From positions 22,056,352-22,120,351 of the forward strand of contig OX457028.1 of NCBI GenBank assembly GCA_949752745.1: a stretch of 64,000 nucleotides of DNA, written 5' to 3'. The notes beneath the pieces are model-generated. The model saw nothing but the letters and a program-made list of their open reading frames with translations. It searched no databases and was not told where the DNA came from. The stretch's first letter is position 1. Each line of letters starts with the position of its first letter. This document shows positions 11,108 through 24,651 of the stretch, piece after piece. The DNA is from Protula sp. h YS-2021. Lineage: Eukaryota > Annelida > Polychaeta > Sabellida > Serpulidae. Both the position numbers and the translations under genes were made by a program.

Positions 11108-14100
11108 CTAGAGCGGGGTATGGAGGACGAGTAACATGTTGATAAATTTTTTCACACACATATAAACATAGCGGACGCCGGATGCCCGACAAGTGATGAG
11201 TATAGCACACCGACGACAGTCGGCTGGGCTTAAAAACGACATTAAAAATGCACTCTTGATGTAGAGACCATGTAACAACAAATGTGCCAGCCTGCAGATC
11301 ACACAATAACTGACCCTACAACCCTCAGCGGCGGTGGTTTACGAGCATACTGACTGATTTTTTTTAGTGGCAGGGCCGGTGAAAAGCGAAAACAGAGCAT
11401 TGGCTTGGACCCTGGAGTACTGTCTACGCTACTGGTTACTAATGAAGGATGTACTTCAATGAGTACAAGACAAACGTCAGCAATGGAAGACGCCAGCGTT
11501 TACAGCGGCTTAATTTTTACTGGCTGCTCTCGGAGATTCCACCCACAACGCGTCCATTTTTTGAAAAGCAACAGCAATTAAAACTAATTGCAACCATACC
11601 TTTGGTACACTTGTAGTTCAAGTGATTCTTAGAGACTGAACTCGGAAAAGAGATTTCGGAATTTATATGCACAAAAGTAACTGCAGTTCACGGTAATTAA
11701 AAAGAAATAAAAATACTGGAAGCAAACATTATATCAAATTCGTTTGTGGTGGCTTTTTCCTGAGTGTTATTTTAATTGCAATAAAAAAAGGAGCGACGCT
11801 TATTTCGGATGGTATTTTATCCGGAAACCGACTGGTAACAATCTTGAGAGATTATAATACACTAAAACCTGACACGAGGAACGCCTTTTGGCCGGAAATA
11901 AAGAAGTGTTCTCTGCAGACAGATGAACTATGGAAGGAAAATAAGAAATTGGGCTAAACATATTCTGTCATTCGAAGTTATTGAATGACATGTGTTCCCT
12001 AACACATGTGTTGCCGTATGTTATCAATTATATTATCAATTATTAAAATTATTCTACATATTACGAAAAATCCTTACCAGCCCAGGGACCGCCCTGCTGC
12101 CTTTGCCATTTACTTCAATTCATTCCCACCCGTGCTTGGTTTATACACATCAATGTCAATAAGATACTGTTCATTAAACTTTTCATATGAACTCTTAACA
12201 TTGTGAGAAATGGATACCCAATATTAGTTACACATAATACATGGTTGTACAGCATATGACACAATATGGGCAGTTGATAACCACACCTGATGAGCAGTCT
12301 CAATGGTTTGTGAATGTAACGGCATGTCATGAACTGTTTATTGATTTTCGTTTAGCTCTGAAACACGTTGCTTTCTCGGTCGGTTCCGCAACTTTTGTCA
12401 TTTTTTAACCCTGACATGAATTTGGACATGTTTCATCATACCACGTAAATTTTAAAATATATATTTGATCTTATAAAGCTCAGGTGCAATGTTCGAACTG
12501 TGTAAAACGTTAACCTGGGCTTCCCGATGTTTTATATGAATGAGTCATCGGACCCCCATAGTCCCACGCCAATCTCCCAAATTAGATCATTAGATCGCCG
12601 CTTAGGGCATAAGCTCACCTGACAAGTTTATGAGAAGTCGAAGCTATCTTAAAAAATGGACTTTTGAGACTGCATTACGCTTTGGATGTGACTTACAAAA
12701 TCAATGAACATTAAGACATTGAAAAATCCAAAAATGGCGTAACGCGTAGCAAGAACAAACCGTGTCCAACTGAAAATTATAATGATAATAATAATAAATA
12801 AATAAAAAAAAAAAAAAACAATTGGACGTCAGCATTTTGCGATCTTGCTATGAATGCAACGTAAACGCCTCCCAACAGACCGCAACAGAACAGAGAAGCC
12901 ATTTCAAACCAGATTTGAAAGTGTAAATGACAGCCAGTGTGCAAAATTAACGGTGACCTGACAGCATCTCAAAATGGCTCGGGCCAACTCAACTTGAATC
13001 GAGATGGCCCGCCGGTTCATCTGGAAATCTCACATCTGGCATTCACTTGATCAAATTATCAATTTAAAAAGTTAATAGTTGGTCTATAACTTTTAATCAT
13101 TTTTTTTGTATTGTGTTATTGTACTGCGTCATTTTTAAGATTTGCCGCACTAGTTATGCTTTTTATGCCTCAATCTGACTAGGTTTGTAAGGACATGATG
13201 TTTTGACTTGCCCGTCTGTCCGTCCAGGCGTCACGCTGTCCTCGTAAACATGATTTTGTCAAAGACTGAACGGATTTTGATGAAACTCGATTTGTATGTT
13301 CATATGGATGATCTCTCGCGTGAAGACAAGATCATTCAAGGTCATCTGTACTTTAAATGTTTAGTTTCTCACATATGTGGGTGTGATTTGACCAAAGCAT
13401 GTCAACTGACTGGTGCATTTATAAGTGACCCCTCTCGGCTCATCAGGTTTCCGTTACCTCTCATCTTTAGATCACTGCCAAGCTTCAAGCATAATTCAAG
13501 CAGAGTATGCTAGCACGTTTTGATAAAACTCAGTGAAATTATTACCAATGGACCTTGAATTGACCAGTTGTAACTCAGGATCACACGCGTCTTGTGATTC
13601 ATCCTAATTGAGGTTTTTCACTGAAGACGATTAATACTTTTCGGGCCATCTGAAACTAGCTCGGATCATCTTAACTTTGATCCAAATGGTCCATTGGGTT
13701 TTCTCCATAATCGGCTTCAATTCGCACACTTAAAATCGCTTTTTTTTTTTTTTTTGGGGGGGGGGGTATGAAAGACGACATTTAATTAATTTCAACCCTG
13801 GAAAGGGCAGCAATGAAAAAAATACTAGTGGGGTTTTCACAATCCTGAAACGAATTCAGTGTCATGACGCAAGCAATCGGCAAACACCTTGTTTTAGCAT
13901 TAGATTTAATATCTGTTCGCAATACGCGTCTGCACTGAGGTCTTCAATGACACGTGAAACATTTTTTGTCGTTCCCTTATCTTCCATCATAATATTGTGA
14001 AAATAATCTAAACAAATACCTCTAAACATCTTTCCTTCTGTTTTTCACGAGTTTTTGCTCTCTCTTGCAAAAGATCCACGACATCAGGCGCATTTTCCAG

Positions 14101-15203
14101 AATGCTTTTCTGCTCCACAGTTCTCTCATCACATGGGACTTTAAGAATATCGTTTATCTAAAATGGAATAAAATTAGGTTCTTAGTTGATAGTACAAGCA
14201 TAGCAGAAAAAGAAATAATGAAGGTGGGGCCCCCGGAGAAGATCCTTGAGGGCACGAGCGAAAGTCGGGGACAGCAGGGTTTTTTTTTTCTTTAAAACAC
14301 ACTGAGGAGAATCATGGCGCATTCTGTTCGTTTCCCAAACATGATTAAAGAGTGGTTTTGCAATTGTACAGGAATTTCGCTGGGCAAACAAAATTTTTAG
14401 GCAGACCTCTATAAACTGAACTCATCGATTTGCCGTTAAAATACATCAGTTTGTTAAGCGCTTTCCAAAATAATAATAACAATAATAAACAATAACACAC
14501 TCAAACAAAATACAATGACGCACGAGAAAATAATTTTGTAACAGTTCCCAAAAGCGTTCCTAACTCAGATACCACTCTTCATTACTTGCAAAATGATTTC
14601 TGATGTCTTGTCTCCCTTGACATATGATAACTCGCAGATTTCTTGAATGCTAAAGCTGGTAACCGAAGACGAAAGAGTAGGTTCGGTTACTTTCAAAATT
14701 TCCAGTTTTGCTTTCAAAACTGACCACCTGGTTTTTTATCTGCGAGGGGGGGGGGGGGGACGAATCGTTGCAGCAGATCCAAACTGGTGAAATAAAAAAC
14801 AATACCGCATATTCCGTGGTCGAAAACAAATTTCTTTTGTCAAGCATCGCAAAATAAGGTGGATATTTTAGTTCAAAGGGTTTCCAAATTTGCAGCTAGT
14901 TTATTTAGTGGGGTCGGAATGTGACATTTTGTTGCCACCAATTATGAACTACTGTAACCATTTCTATTTCCTCTCCCTGGTACGCTTGGAGACGAAATAT
15001 TGTGAGATCGTTTATTTGCCAAGGAGTTGTCATCCTGTAAGTGCCGGTTTTTGTTAATGATCACAAGGAAACATTGTAAAAATTAAACTGTTATACAAAT
15101 TAATACTTGCCAATTTCGTCTGTGCTTGTTCTGCCTCCCTGTTAATAATACGCTGCAAAGCCGCGCTCTTCTTTGCAGACCTTGTCAATCCGCTGGCTGC
15201 CAT
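9731..15203 (-). CDS. SIRT7: Sirtuin 7, first three coding exons (3' partial)
   Basis: NAD-dependent protein deacylase of the SIR2 class, nuclear/nucleolar in known animals, acting on histone H3K18ac and Pol I factors. Coding exons on the minus strand: 15203-15111 (ATG at 15203; 31 codons), 14157-14020 (46 codons), 9835-9731 (35 codons), all phase 0. Exon 1 begins MAASGLTRSAKKSAALQ, like the vertebrate N-terminus MAAGGLSRSERKAA. Exon 2 holds the charged helix with LENAPDVVDLLQERAK. Exon 3 contains IEELKTKCMQLARAL and then FTVVYTGAGIST, the first NAD-binding motif of sirtuins. Introns: 14158-15110 is GC-AG (TTG|GCAAGT), the other is GT-AG. The following exon (expected PDYRG and QNCDG motifs) was not found down to position 1, so the catalytic core lies outside the window or is missing. 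The identity rests on three consecutive exons matching in order. Confidence 0.87.
10816..11028. repeat. 19-bp inverted repeat with a third copy
   Basis: TGAGTCTATTCCGGAACAG at 10816-10834 is repeated as its exact reverse complement at 10916-10934. AGTCTATTCCGGAACAG recurs in direct orientation at 11012-11028. TTCCGGAA itself is a palindrome. It lies in SIRT7 intron-flanking DNA; function unknown, possibly the end of a MITE. Confidence 0.75.
11051..11106. repeat. (TA)n microsatellite
   Basis: Uninterrupted TA dinucleotide run of about 28 units inside the second SIRT7 intron. Confidence 0.97.
11107..14019. other. SIRT7 intron 2, no gene seen
   Basis: Intronic sequence without a supported exon. 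It includes a mollusc-type repeat piece around 13200-13560 (CTGTCCGTCC run followed by ACGGATTTTGATGAAACT) and a T-run/G-run junction at 13739-13766. Confidence 0.5.
14280..14375. repeat. Dispersed repeat, partner at 23630-23735
   Basis: The order CTTTAAAA-CACACTGAG-GGCGCATT-CCCAAAC-TTTTGCAA is shared with 23630-23735 in the same orientation. Lies in SIRT7 intron 1. Class unknown. Confidence 0.6.
14750..15060. repeat. Dispersed repeat, partners at 27245-27660 and 48340-48430
   Basis: Shares GATCCAAACTGGTGAAAT, a CAAAATAAGG block and CTCTCCCT blocks with 27245-27730, and the TTTGCAGCTAGTTTATT block with 48340-48430. A G-run is at 14745-14759. Sits in SIRT7 intron 1. Confidence 0.65.
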
Positions 15204-17146
<1,943 letters not shown>

Positions 17147-17352
17147 TTTTTAATTTCGAAAATAGCCTTGTAGAGTACGAAGCCATCATCCAATGTGTTT
17201 CACATTGGTTATCACTATCCACAATTTTGTTGAGCAAATAGCACTACAAGTGTACCCTTAACAGGTGGTTTGTAGCTATGTTTACAATGCTTGTCAACCA
17301 AACGAACAATCAGCGTCGGTGAAGTTCCTGCCATGTGATCGAACCATTCCCA
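17147..17352. repeat. Left inverted terminal repeat of the DIRS element
   Basis: Reverse-complementary to 20590-20876. Matching blocks include GTGTTTCACATTGGTTATC, CTTAACAGGTG, ATGCTTGTCAACCAAACGA and GTGATCGAACCA. The outer end TTTTAATTTCGAAAATAG is repeated, complemented, in the internal complementary region. Confidence 0.88.
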
Positions 17353-18700
17353 ACTTACCGCGATCCGAGCAACAGGAGTTTTTTTAATGCATACTTTTTG
17401 GATATATTATTTATCTTGGATATTATATTTACGTATACTGTGAGTTTTATCTTATTGGGTTTACGTTTTGTCCAGTTTGTAGACTTTGTTGATCCCTACA
17501 CGTGGCAGATTAGGATTTTGTCAGACCGACTTTCGTTCAGTAAATGCTTCTATGCCATCAAGAATGCAGTGTAGGTTATGGGCAATAGACAGTGAGGTGG
17601 TTTCTGGGAGATTTTCTCAGTTTCCATTTCGAGGCTTTCCCTCGTTGTCAGTAAAAAGTTTGTATTGAGGAAAGTGCAAACAGTAAAGTTTGAACTTTCC
17701 ACCGTCCTTCTTCCCTTATGCTCATGGAGTTTTATAGGGTATTGAATACGCAGCTTTCATAGATTGAAAGTTTGGAATTCCAAGAACTTGATTCTGCAGC
17801 TCCTCTCTTTAAGGAGTTGCATACACTATCTCTTTCCGGTGATAGACACGCAAACAGTTAGTGTTATGATTATTTATCATTGAGCAGTGTAGTCGCTTCT
17901 GTCCACAGATGAGGAATCGATCATGTGGTCGTCATAGCGGCGTCGTACCTGTGGCGGGTACGAAAACTCGATACTATAACGCCCGCCAATATGGTGTAAG
18001 CATCGATCACGTATCATAGTACGGGGTTAGCAGGGGATTTTCCTTTTGCAGTCTGTTAAGCTGTGTTTGATACGACCCGTAGCAGTGACGGGTACAACAA
18101 AGGGCGGTTTAGACATAATACGGGTGGTGCAGGCAGCAGTTGCTATCATCACAACCCGCAGCACTGACGACCAGGTCAACCGGTAAGTCGCTGTTGTGAC
18201 GTGTAGTGTTTGCAGCGACTCGTTGTTGTCACGGGTCGTGTTTGCATTGACTCGCTCTTGCAGCGACTCACTGTTGCAGCGACTTGTGTTTCTGACGGGT
18301 CGAACATGTGTCACAACCTAAAGAGAAGCATGATTACATCAAGGTAGCTCTTCGATCAACTCTGGCTTGGATTACGATTTTGTTTCATTGATTGTGTTAT
18401 GATTCTACTGCCATTCGATTTCTAGAGAGGTCGATCATGCCACTAGGCCGTAGTGTCACCGGTCGTATTCGTGACGGATCGCTGTTTATAGCTACTGGCC
18501 CGTGTTGCGAGCCGTATGTGTCACGTCACGTGACCGTCCCGGGTTGGCCCGAGGTCGGGTCGTGTATATCGCGACCCGTGATTGTGTCGGGTCGTCGCTG
18601 AGGCGGCCTGTGATTGCGACGACTTCCCGCGACTTCGGGTCGTGGATGCGACGACTCGATCACGTGACACTTGCTGCAGTGACTCGTATCGACATTTGGT
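17353..18700 (+). other. DIRS 5' region rich in CGGGTCGT motifs
   Basis: Between the left terminal repeat and the RT frame. From about 17930 to 18680 the sequence is dense in GACGGGTCG, GTCACGGGTCG and CGACGACTCG words on a CG-rich background; the same block occurs at 55640-56090 in the second DIRS element. The gag-like ORF expected here is not recognisable. Confidence 0.7.
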
Positions 18701-19233
18701 CGTATTGTGCATTTTACCCACGCTGCATCGTCAACGATTACGCACCCCATCACATATCACGCCTCAAGGCGGTTCATGACGCCCGAGGATCATGAGCTCT
18801 TTCGCTTGGTGTGCACTCCCTCTCCTCAAGGCGTTGAGGTTTTACCGGATAATGCCTTCAGGCACTCACGCGTTTTTCAGCCGGGTTTTTATTGTTCCAA
18901 AAAAGTCGGGCAATTGGCGTTTTGTCATAGACTTGTCGCATCTCAATCAATTCATGCATCTCACATCAGTCACGATGGACACTCCACATTTGATAAAATC
19001 CACCTTAGATCGAGGTATGTGGGCTGTGTCAGTGGACCCGTCCGATGCACACCAACACATTCCGAATGCACGAATCGTCGCGTAGTTTTCTCATCTTCAG
19101 GGTAGGGTATCAGAATTATGGGTTTGTTGCCATATCATTCGGTTTGTCGACGGCACCGTTTGTTTTTACCCACGTCGTAAAGATAGTCAAACGCTGGGGT
19201 CGGCAAGTAGGTTTGCTTCTGTTCCAATATCTA

Positions 19234-19236
19234 CAC
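19234..19236 (+). other. Mutated catalytic residue in DIRS RT (YLDD to YLHD)
   Basis: The RT catalytic box reads TAT CTA CAC GAT TGG: Y-L-H-D-W. In DIRS elements the third residue is the first catalytic Asp (GAC/GAT), so a single G-to-C change has removed a metal ligand. Confidence 0.8.
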
Positions 19237-20418
19237 GATTGGTTGTTGGAAAACACAAACAGGTAGCTCGTTGGCCCTTGTTGGCCCTCAGAGATATAGA
19301 CTGGTGGTCGTGTCAACCCAATCTTTTGATCAGTGTGCCCTTTTCTCTTCCAGCTCCATCAAAGCCAGTGCAGACAGACGCCTGTTGCAACGGTTGCGGT
19401 TACTTTTTCCAGGGTCGAAAGTGGGGCCTTTGGCCAATTCACGAACGACGGTTGCGTATCAAGGTGCTGGAAATGAAGGCGGTTTTGATAGCTTTTCATA
19501 TTCTGGTCAATTTTTCGACGGTTACGTGGTTCAGTTTCTATTGGACAATCGGACGGTGGTGTCCTATTTGTCCAAGCAGGGAGGCGCGCGCTCACCGATG
19601 TTGTCTTGTCTCATCAAGCAGGTCCTCTTGGTTGCTCGAAATTGTGGTTTTCCATTTATCCCTCTCATTTTGCAGGCAGTATGAATGTTCTCGCGGACTT
19701 AGCGTCTCGGATGGGCGAGGTTTTTAATAACGAGTAGGCGTTAGCGGATTACAAGTTTCACTGGATTGCTTCGCAGTCTCCATGTTGTCCTCCGCAGGCC
19801 GATCTCTTTGCCAACCGTATCAACCACCGTTTTCCGGTGTATATGTCTCCGTGACCGGATGCGGCTGCAATAGCAATCGATGCGTTGTTGTGTCAGTGGC
19901 CCATGCAGGTGTTGCACAGAGAATGGACAGAATTCATAAAGACTCCACCCAATACAAAGGGTAGATGTCAGATTGGCGATTGTTCGAGTCGTGTCTTCAT
20001 AGGGGTATTGATCCTGTAGCAGCGACGGCAGTTACAGTGGTCGATTTGTTACTTAATTGTCCGAGATCAGTCCGCTGGAAAGAAGCCTTACAAGAAGAAG
20101 GCCGATAAATAGACTTTAGGTTGAGGCACAGTTCGGAACTGCAGTGACAGCATATCAGTTTGCCTATTACGTGCCTGTTTTGTTGCCGACCCGGCACAAT
20201 GGCGTCTTGTACCATGATCGGGTTTTTAGGCAGTGCGGTTTCGCACATGTTATAATACGCTACTGCTATGGGTCTGCACATGGTTTAGCAGGCAACTTAG
20301 CTATTTTCTGGATTAATCTCTTTGTGAAAAGAGGGGGGGGGACATTGGCTCGTATGACGATGTTAGTATGGTGGTCCTTTATATTGTTCACAATGGCCAC
20401 TTCGTGGTGAAACCCCAA

Positions 20419-20554
20419 AGTCTCCCATAGTGATGGCTTCGCAGTCTACAAGCTGATATTTTCGAAATTTAAATTAAAGTATTTAATATCTTAATGCTCA
20501 TTTTTTTATGAGTAAGATATCTTGTCGACGAAGAAGCCATCACTATGGGAGACT
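20419..20554. repeat. DIRS internal complementary region
   Basis: A 136-bp foldback. Arms of 34 bp at 20419-20452 and 20521-20554 both carry TCCCATAGTGATGGCTTC or its complement. The left half is the reverse complement of the element's left outer end (TTTCGAAAATA, CTTGTAGA, CGAAGCCATCA). The right half matches the reverse complement of the right outer end (CTCATTTTTATGAGTAA, ATATCTTGT). The two end copies meet near 20483. In DIRS replication this region is thought to template circle joining. Confidence 0.88.
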
Positions 20555-20589
20555 CTAATCGGCGGTGGGAAATGCCATCGAATTGTATA

Positions 20590-20876
20590 CACCCTCCTCT
20601 CCATAAATTGGGATCGTGTGGTACGATAAGTTGGTGTGGTTCGATCACATGATAGGAGTGGCACCGATGCTGATTGGTCGGTTGGTTGACAAGCATTGTA
20701 AACATAGTAACAGGGCACCTGTTAAGGCTACCCATGTGGTGCTATTTGTTCCACAAAATTTTTATTATTATGGATCCCGATAACCAATGTGAAACACAAT
20801 GGAAAATCCATAACGATGGTTTCTACGCCTACAAGATATTTTACTCATAAAAATGAGAATTAAGAAATTAAATACT
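20590..20876. repeat. Right inverted terminal repeat of the DIRS element
   Basis: Inverse of 17147-17352, with blocks GTTCGATCACATG, TTGACAAGCATTGTAAACAT and ATAACCAATGTGAAAC. It ends near GAAATTAAATAC. No target duplication is seen, as expected for this class. Confidence 0.87.
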
Positions 20877-22224
20877 TCAGTTTAATGTGTTCTGGATACC
20901 ACAAAGGCATTTGATTGCGTTTTCCGCTGCAATTATTTGAAACGACACTAAGAAACGATGTACAAAAACACATCATTGGTATAGGTTAAGCAATTGACAC
21001 TGAAGGACATCCGATGATCCAAAATTTTAACTTTGCTTCAGTCAGCCAAAAATTACCCAAAACGCGTATAAAACATTGTTATGCTCTTCAAATATATAAA
21101 AATTAGGGTGAAATCTTTTTCGGTTGCTTGTCTGTAAAATCTCTGGACCAGTCTATTAGCTTAAGAGACCGATAGCATTATTTTTGGCTAAATAGCAGAG
21201 GCTATTAACGATCTTTTTCAGCTACACCTGTTTCCTTTCGTAACTATCTGCAATTGCAGAGAATTATTAAGACAATACTCAAATATGCAAAAAATAGTTA
21301 AAAATCATTTGTTATCAACCTCTGTTTTTTGTTGTTGTTTCTTTCTATTTTATTTCTATCTTGCTATCATTCTTTGCCATAGACTGTTATCAACTGGTTA
21401 CTACTTGTAACATATGTACTGCGGTAAGTAAACTCATTTACCACACCATTCTTTACCAATGTTTACTTATTGGCAGCTTTTCAAAGTTTTTCCAGCCAAA
21501 AGAATTTCTGCAGTTTATCCCAACAGACAGAGTAACAAGTCACGGTTCATTTTCAATATAGGGTGCTTGAGCAGTGTTTGTTTGAGCATTAAAATTGTAC
21601 TTCAAAGTACGCCTATGTGTATCTTGGTTTGTCATGCAATTTCCCAATGGTTGGTCTCCGTTGGTAAAAACAAATACCTAAATATTACCTTATTAACCAA
21701 CCTCATAATCAATAATTGTAAGCGAATTCCTACGACAATATTCCCATATTTGCTCGTGAACAAAATTAAAAAGTGAACAATAAATGCATAGATAGATCAG
21801 TGTTCCCATTTACCTCATTACTGTTACTATTTCCATTCTTGCCGGCTTTATCTGGCTTTACCAGTCCAGGAAATAATATACATATATATATGTTATCCGG
21901 GAAAAATTCTAGCCCGGATGACTTACTACGAACAACTGACATCCGAGACTCAGATTTGTGTAATTTTATCTTCAAATATTACAGAGTACTCGAGAACAAA
22001 TTATTTTCTACAGTAGGTGTAAAACTTTTCAACACTTCAAGCAATAAACGGGTTATTATTTCGAATATTTTGGAGTTTCTTCCATTTCTTTCCTTAATGG
22101 AAGGGAAGAAAGTACCTCTTTCGTGTCAAAAATAACCGGTGAAAACCGTGTTTTAACCTGGTAAACAACTGGCCAACAATGTTTTCAATCATCTGTAATT
22201 GCATCATCAATTGTACGGGCCACC
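20877..22224. other. AT-rich stretch, no gene seen
   Basis: Frames at 21459-21776 and 21773-22135 show no family that I know and no splice framework; treated as non-coding. Confidence 0.4.
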
Positions 22225-23078
22225 TGGGGTACGGACAAAATGCAACGGACATAATGGCAGCGGACATAATGGCAACGGACAAAATGGCAAGCGGATATAA
22301 TGGCAAGCGGACATAATGGCAAGCGGGCATAATGGCAAGCGGACATAATGGCAAAGTGGCAAAGCGGACAAAATGGCAACTTAAGAAAAAATGAAATAAA
22401 AATGAATGAAAAAATGTTCGATTAACCGCATTATAAAACAACTAGTTTACGGTGCTTCCACCTCATGTCTAGGCGGGGGGCGGCTCGAATCTTGCCTACC
22501 TTCTAACTGTGTGGTTACTTGGAATAAAACAAACAAAGGGGGGCCCAAAATTGATGAACGGATGACTGCCCCGGAGGACTGATTGATAAGTTAATGGGTT
22601 TGTTTCAAGACTCATAAAAGTAAAACTATCCAGATAGATGAAAAATAATAGTGAAGGTTCCCGGTGGGGCAGTGCGCCGATGAGGCAGTCATCCTAGGCT
22701 GCACAAATAGTGGGGCAGTCATCCGGCTGGGCAGTCATCCTGCGTTCCCTACGTTTCTACTTGAGCAGGCCACAACATTCGGGTAAAACCTCGGGGAAAT
22801 GTTCCACAGCAGTAAATGAAAACTGTGAACTGATTGGTTAAGTGACTATCTAAATAGATGCATTACAAATGAATTCAATTATGTTTATTTATGAAGTCAT
22901 TAAATGCCATTGCGTTGAATAAAAGTTCAGTTGAAATATCGTCTTTTTTATTTCAGTTGCCATTTTGTCCACCCTGGCACTTTGCCATTATGTCCGCTTG
23001 CCATTATGACCGCTTGCTATTATGTCCGTTGCCATTATGTCCCTTGCCATTTTGTCCGTTGCCATTTTGTCCTACAAC
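22225..23078. mobile_element. TIR element with GCGGACATAATGGCAA subterminal arrays (854 bp)
   Basis: Flanked by the 9-bp duplication CGGGCCACC (22216-22224 and 23079-23087; 8 bp if one base is shared with the end). The left end carries tandem GGACATAATGGCAAGC words at 22240-22375; the right end has the same words in inverse orientation at 22965-23070. No transposase. A 9-bp duplication fits Mutator-like and an 8-bp one hAT or P; the superfamily is open. Confidence 0.85.
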
Positions 23079-23087
23079 CGGGCCACC

Positions 23088-24006
23088 TATTCCTTGAATT
23101 TGCGAACTTCCTCCGCTATACGATAGTGTGTATAGTCCAGTAATTACATTATGATAACTATATTTTACGGTTTAATTTGATAAAACATCCAAGATATTAT
23201 TAAAACATTCGAAATAAAAAAACTGTGATGTCCATTCTGAGGTGTTAAATTCATGTACTGATGTAATTGCTGTGATAACCGAAACGATCGCACGGTGTTG
23301 ATAGTCTCATCCTCAGTGATGATATGGAACGGTCTTTCGAGATAACTTTAAAGTCGAGATCGAAGGATGATGATTTATCAGTAGTTATAAATGAGGTATA
23401 TGAATGTAAAAAAATCCAGAACATTAAAACCTAACAGTTTACCGAAACTCAATATTCCTTTATTATCACTCACTTCACTCTCCAATAAGCTAGTCCCAGC
23501 GGGCCCTTTCTATCTTCCCAGGACAGAAAGGGTCACAGTTCCTTCAATAGAAATGGCCAGTGATCTCAATTTTCGAGGCTCTGGATCTTTCGGCGCACGT
23601 TTAAGGACAACGAGGCTCGAACTGGCATGCTTTCTCTTTAAAAGCACACTGAGAAGTACCCTGGCGCATTATTTTCGACCTCAGTGAAACTCCCAAACTA
23701 GAGTAAAGCGTAGTTTTGCAACTGTGGATTCACCGTTGTTGTGGGCGATAATGAGGGATTTGACATCCTGATCTCAAGAAAACACATTTTTCTCAGTAAA
23801 AAATTGTTATCTGACAATAAAACTTGTGCGCCATAATTTATAATTGGGCCATTTATGTGATGCACCCTTTCTAAAATAACGCCGTTGGCCCCAGTCGTGC
23901 GCCGAGATTTGAAAACTGACATCAATGACATTTCCTATTGTAGGAACTATGACTCTTGCTTCCATAGGAAGACCACAAGAGTCATCTAGGACTACAATAA
24001 GCAAGC
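23088..24006. other. No gene seen; one dispersed repeat at 23630-23735
   Basis: Only the repeat shared with 14280-14375 is recognisable. The open frame 23391-23687 overlaps that repeat and is not supported as a protein. Confidence 0.5.
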
Positions 24007-24590
24007 CGTGCGTTTACGTGGGCAATAACTGGTTCTAGAACCGCACAACTGGGTCTACAACTGCCGTTTATCTGGCCAAAGGTAACCGGTTCTCGTGAAG
24101 AAAATCGTACCCGAGCCACATTTCGGGTACGGCCTTGACCTATTTGAATAGAATATAAACAACATTTTAAAATTTAAAGTCAGTAGTAACTTTCTCATAA
24201 AAAGTGGCAACATATGATAATTTGTATTGTAGAATATGATAAATTGAACAAAAAGACAGGAAACTCCTGAAGAATGTGGTTTTATATTTGGCAGAAGCAT
24301 CAATGTTTCGACTGCAGTTTTGATTGAAAGTCTTCAAAGATATCTATTTTACAAATCAACGAGTGAAATACTTGATATCGAAGTATTTCCAACTCAATAT
24401 TAGTAATTGTTTACGTATTTTAAATGATATTTGTGTATTCATCTTTGTTTACAATTGATTTGGTCTTAAAGTTTATAAGCACAACTAGATTCAGAACCAC
24501 CATTTATCTGGAGGGCATAACTAGAACCAGAACTGCCACTGCGCATGTCATCGGTTCTGGTTCTAGTTAAGCTCCAGGTAAACGCACCAA
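24007..24590. mobile_element. TIR element with GTGCGTTTAC ends
   Basis: The left end GTGCGTTTACGTGGGC and the inverse of the right end GTGCGTTTACCTGGAG are followed on both sides by AACT-GGTTCTAG / AACTAGAACCAG-type sequence. The interior is AT-rich. No target duplication could be fixed and no transposase is present. Confidence 0.65.
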
Positions 24591-24651
24591 AATCACACTT
24601 TGGGTGTTTCGAGTAAAATGCGCAAGAATTTTGAATTTCGACTGCGAGGGA

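Larger units (their letters stand above)
17147..20876 (+). mobile_element. DIRS-type tyrosine-recombinase retrotransposon
   Basis: Full structural set of a DIRS element. Inverted terminal repeats run at about 17147-17352 and 20590-20876. An internal complementary region at 20419-20554 joins copies of both outer ends. Coding from about 18700 to 20300 in broken frames: RT with RVFIVPKKSGNWRFVIDLS, MWAVSVDPSDAHQHIP, ISFGLSTAPFVFTHVV and QYLHDWLL; RNase H with QTDACCNGCGYFFQGRKWG, LEMKAVLIAF and LDNRTVVSYLSKQGG; then NVLADLASRMGE and QADLFANRINHRFPVYMSP (methyltransferase-like/connection part); then RGIDPVAATAVTVVDLLLN, like the N-terminal domain of the tyrosine recombinase. Most of the recombinase catalytic domain is missing. 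Stops, frameshifts and a changed catalytic RT residue show it is dead. Confidence 0.92.

Noticed and set aside
15107..15110. GT donor at 15106-15105 for SIRT7 exon 1
   Set aside because: It would join out of frame and create an early stop in exon 2; the GC donor one codon earlier keeps the conserved frame.
18521..18795. Several open frames on both strands at 18.4-18.8 kb
   Set aside because: They arise from the CG-rich CGGGTCGT block in which stops are rare by composition.
22185..22441. Cys/His-rich repeat protein on the minus strand (and 22891-23143 plus)
   Set aside because: Pattern comes from the tandem GGACATAATGGCAA words of the TIR element and is seen inverted at both ends.
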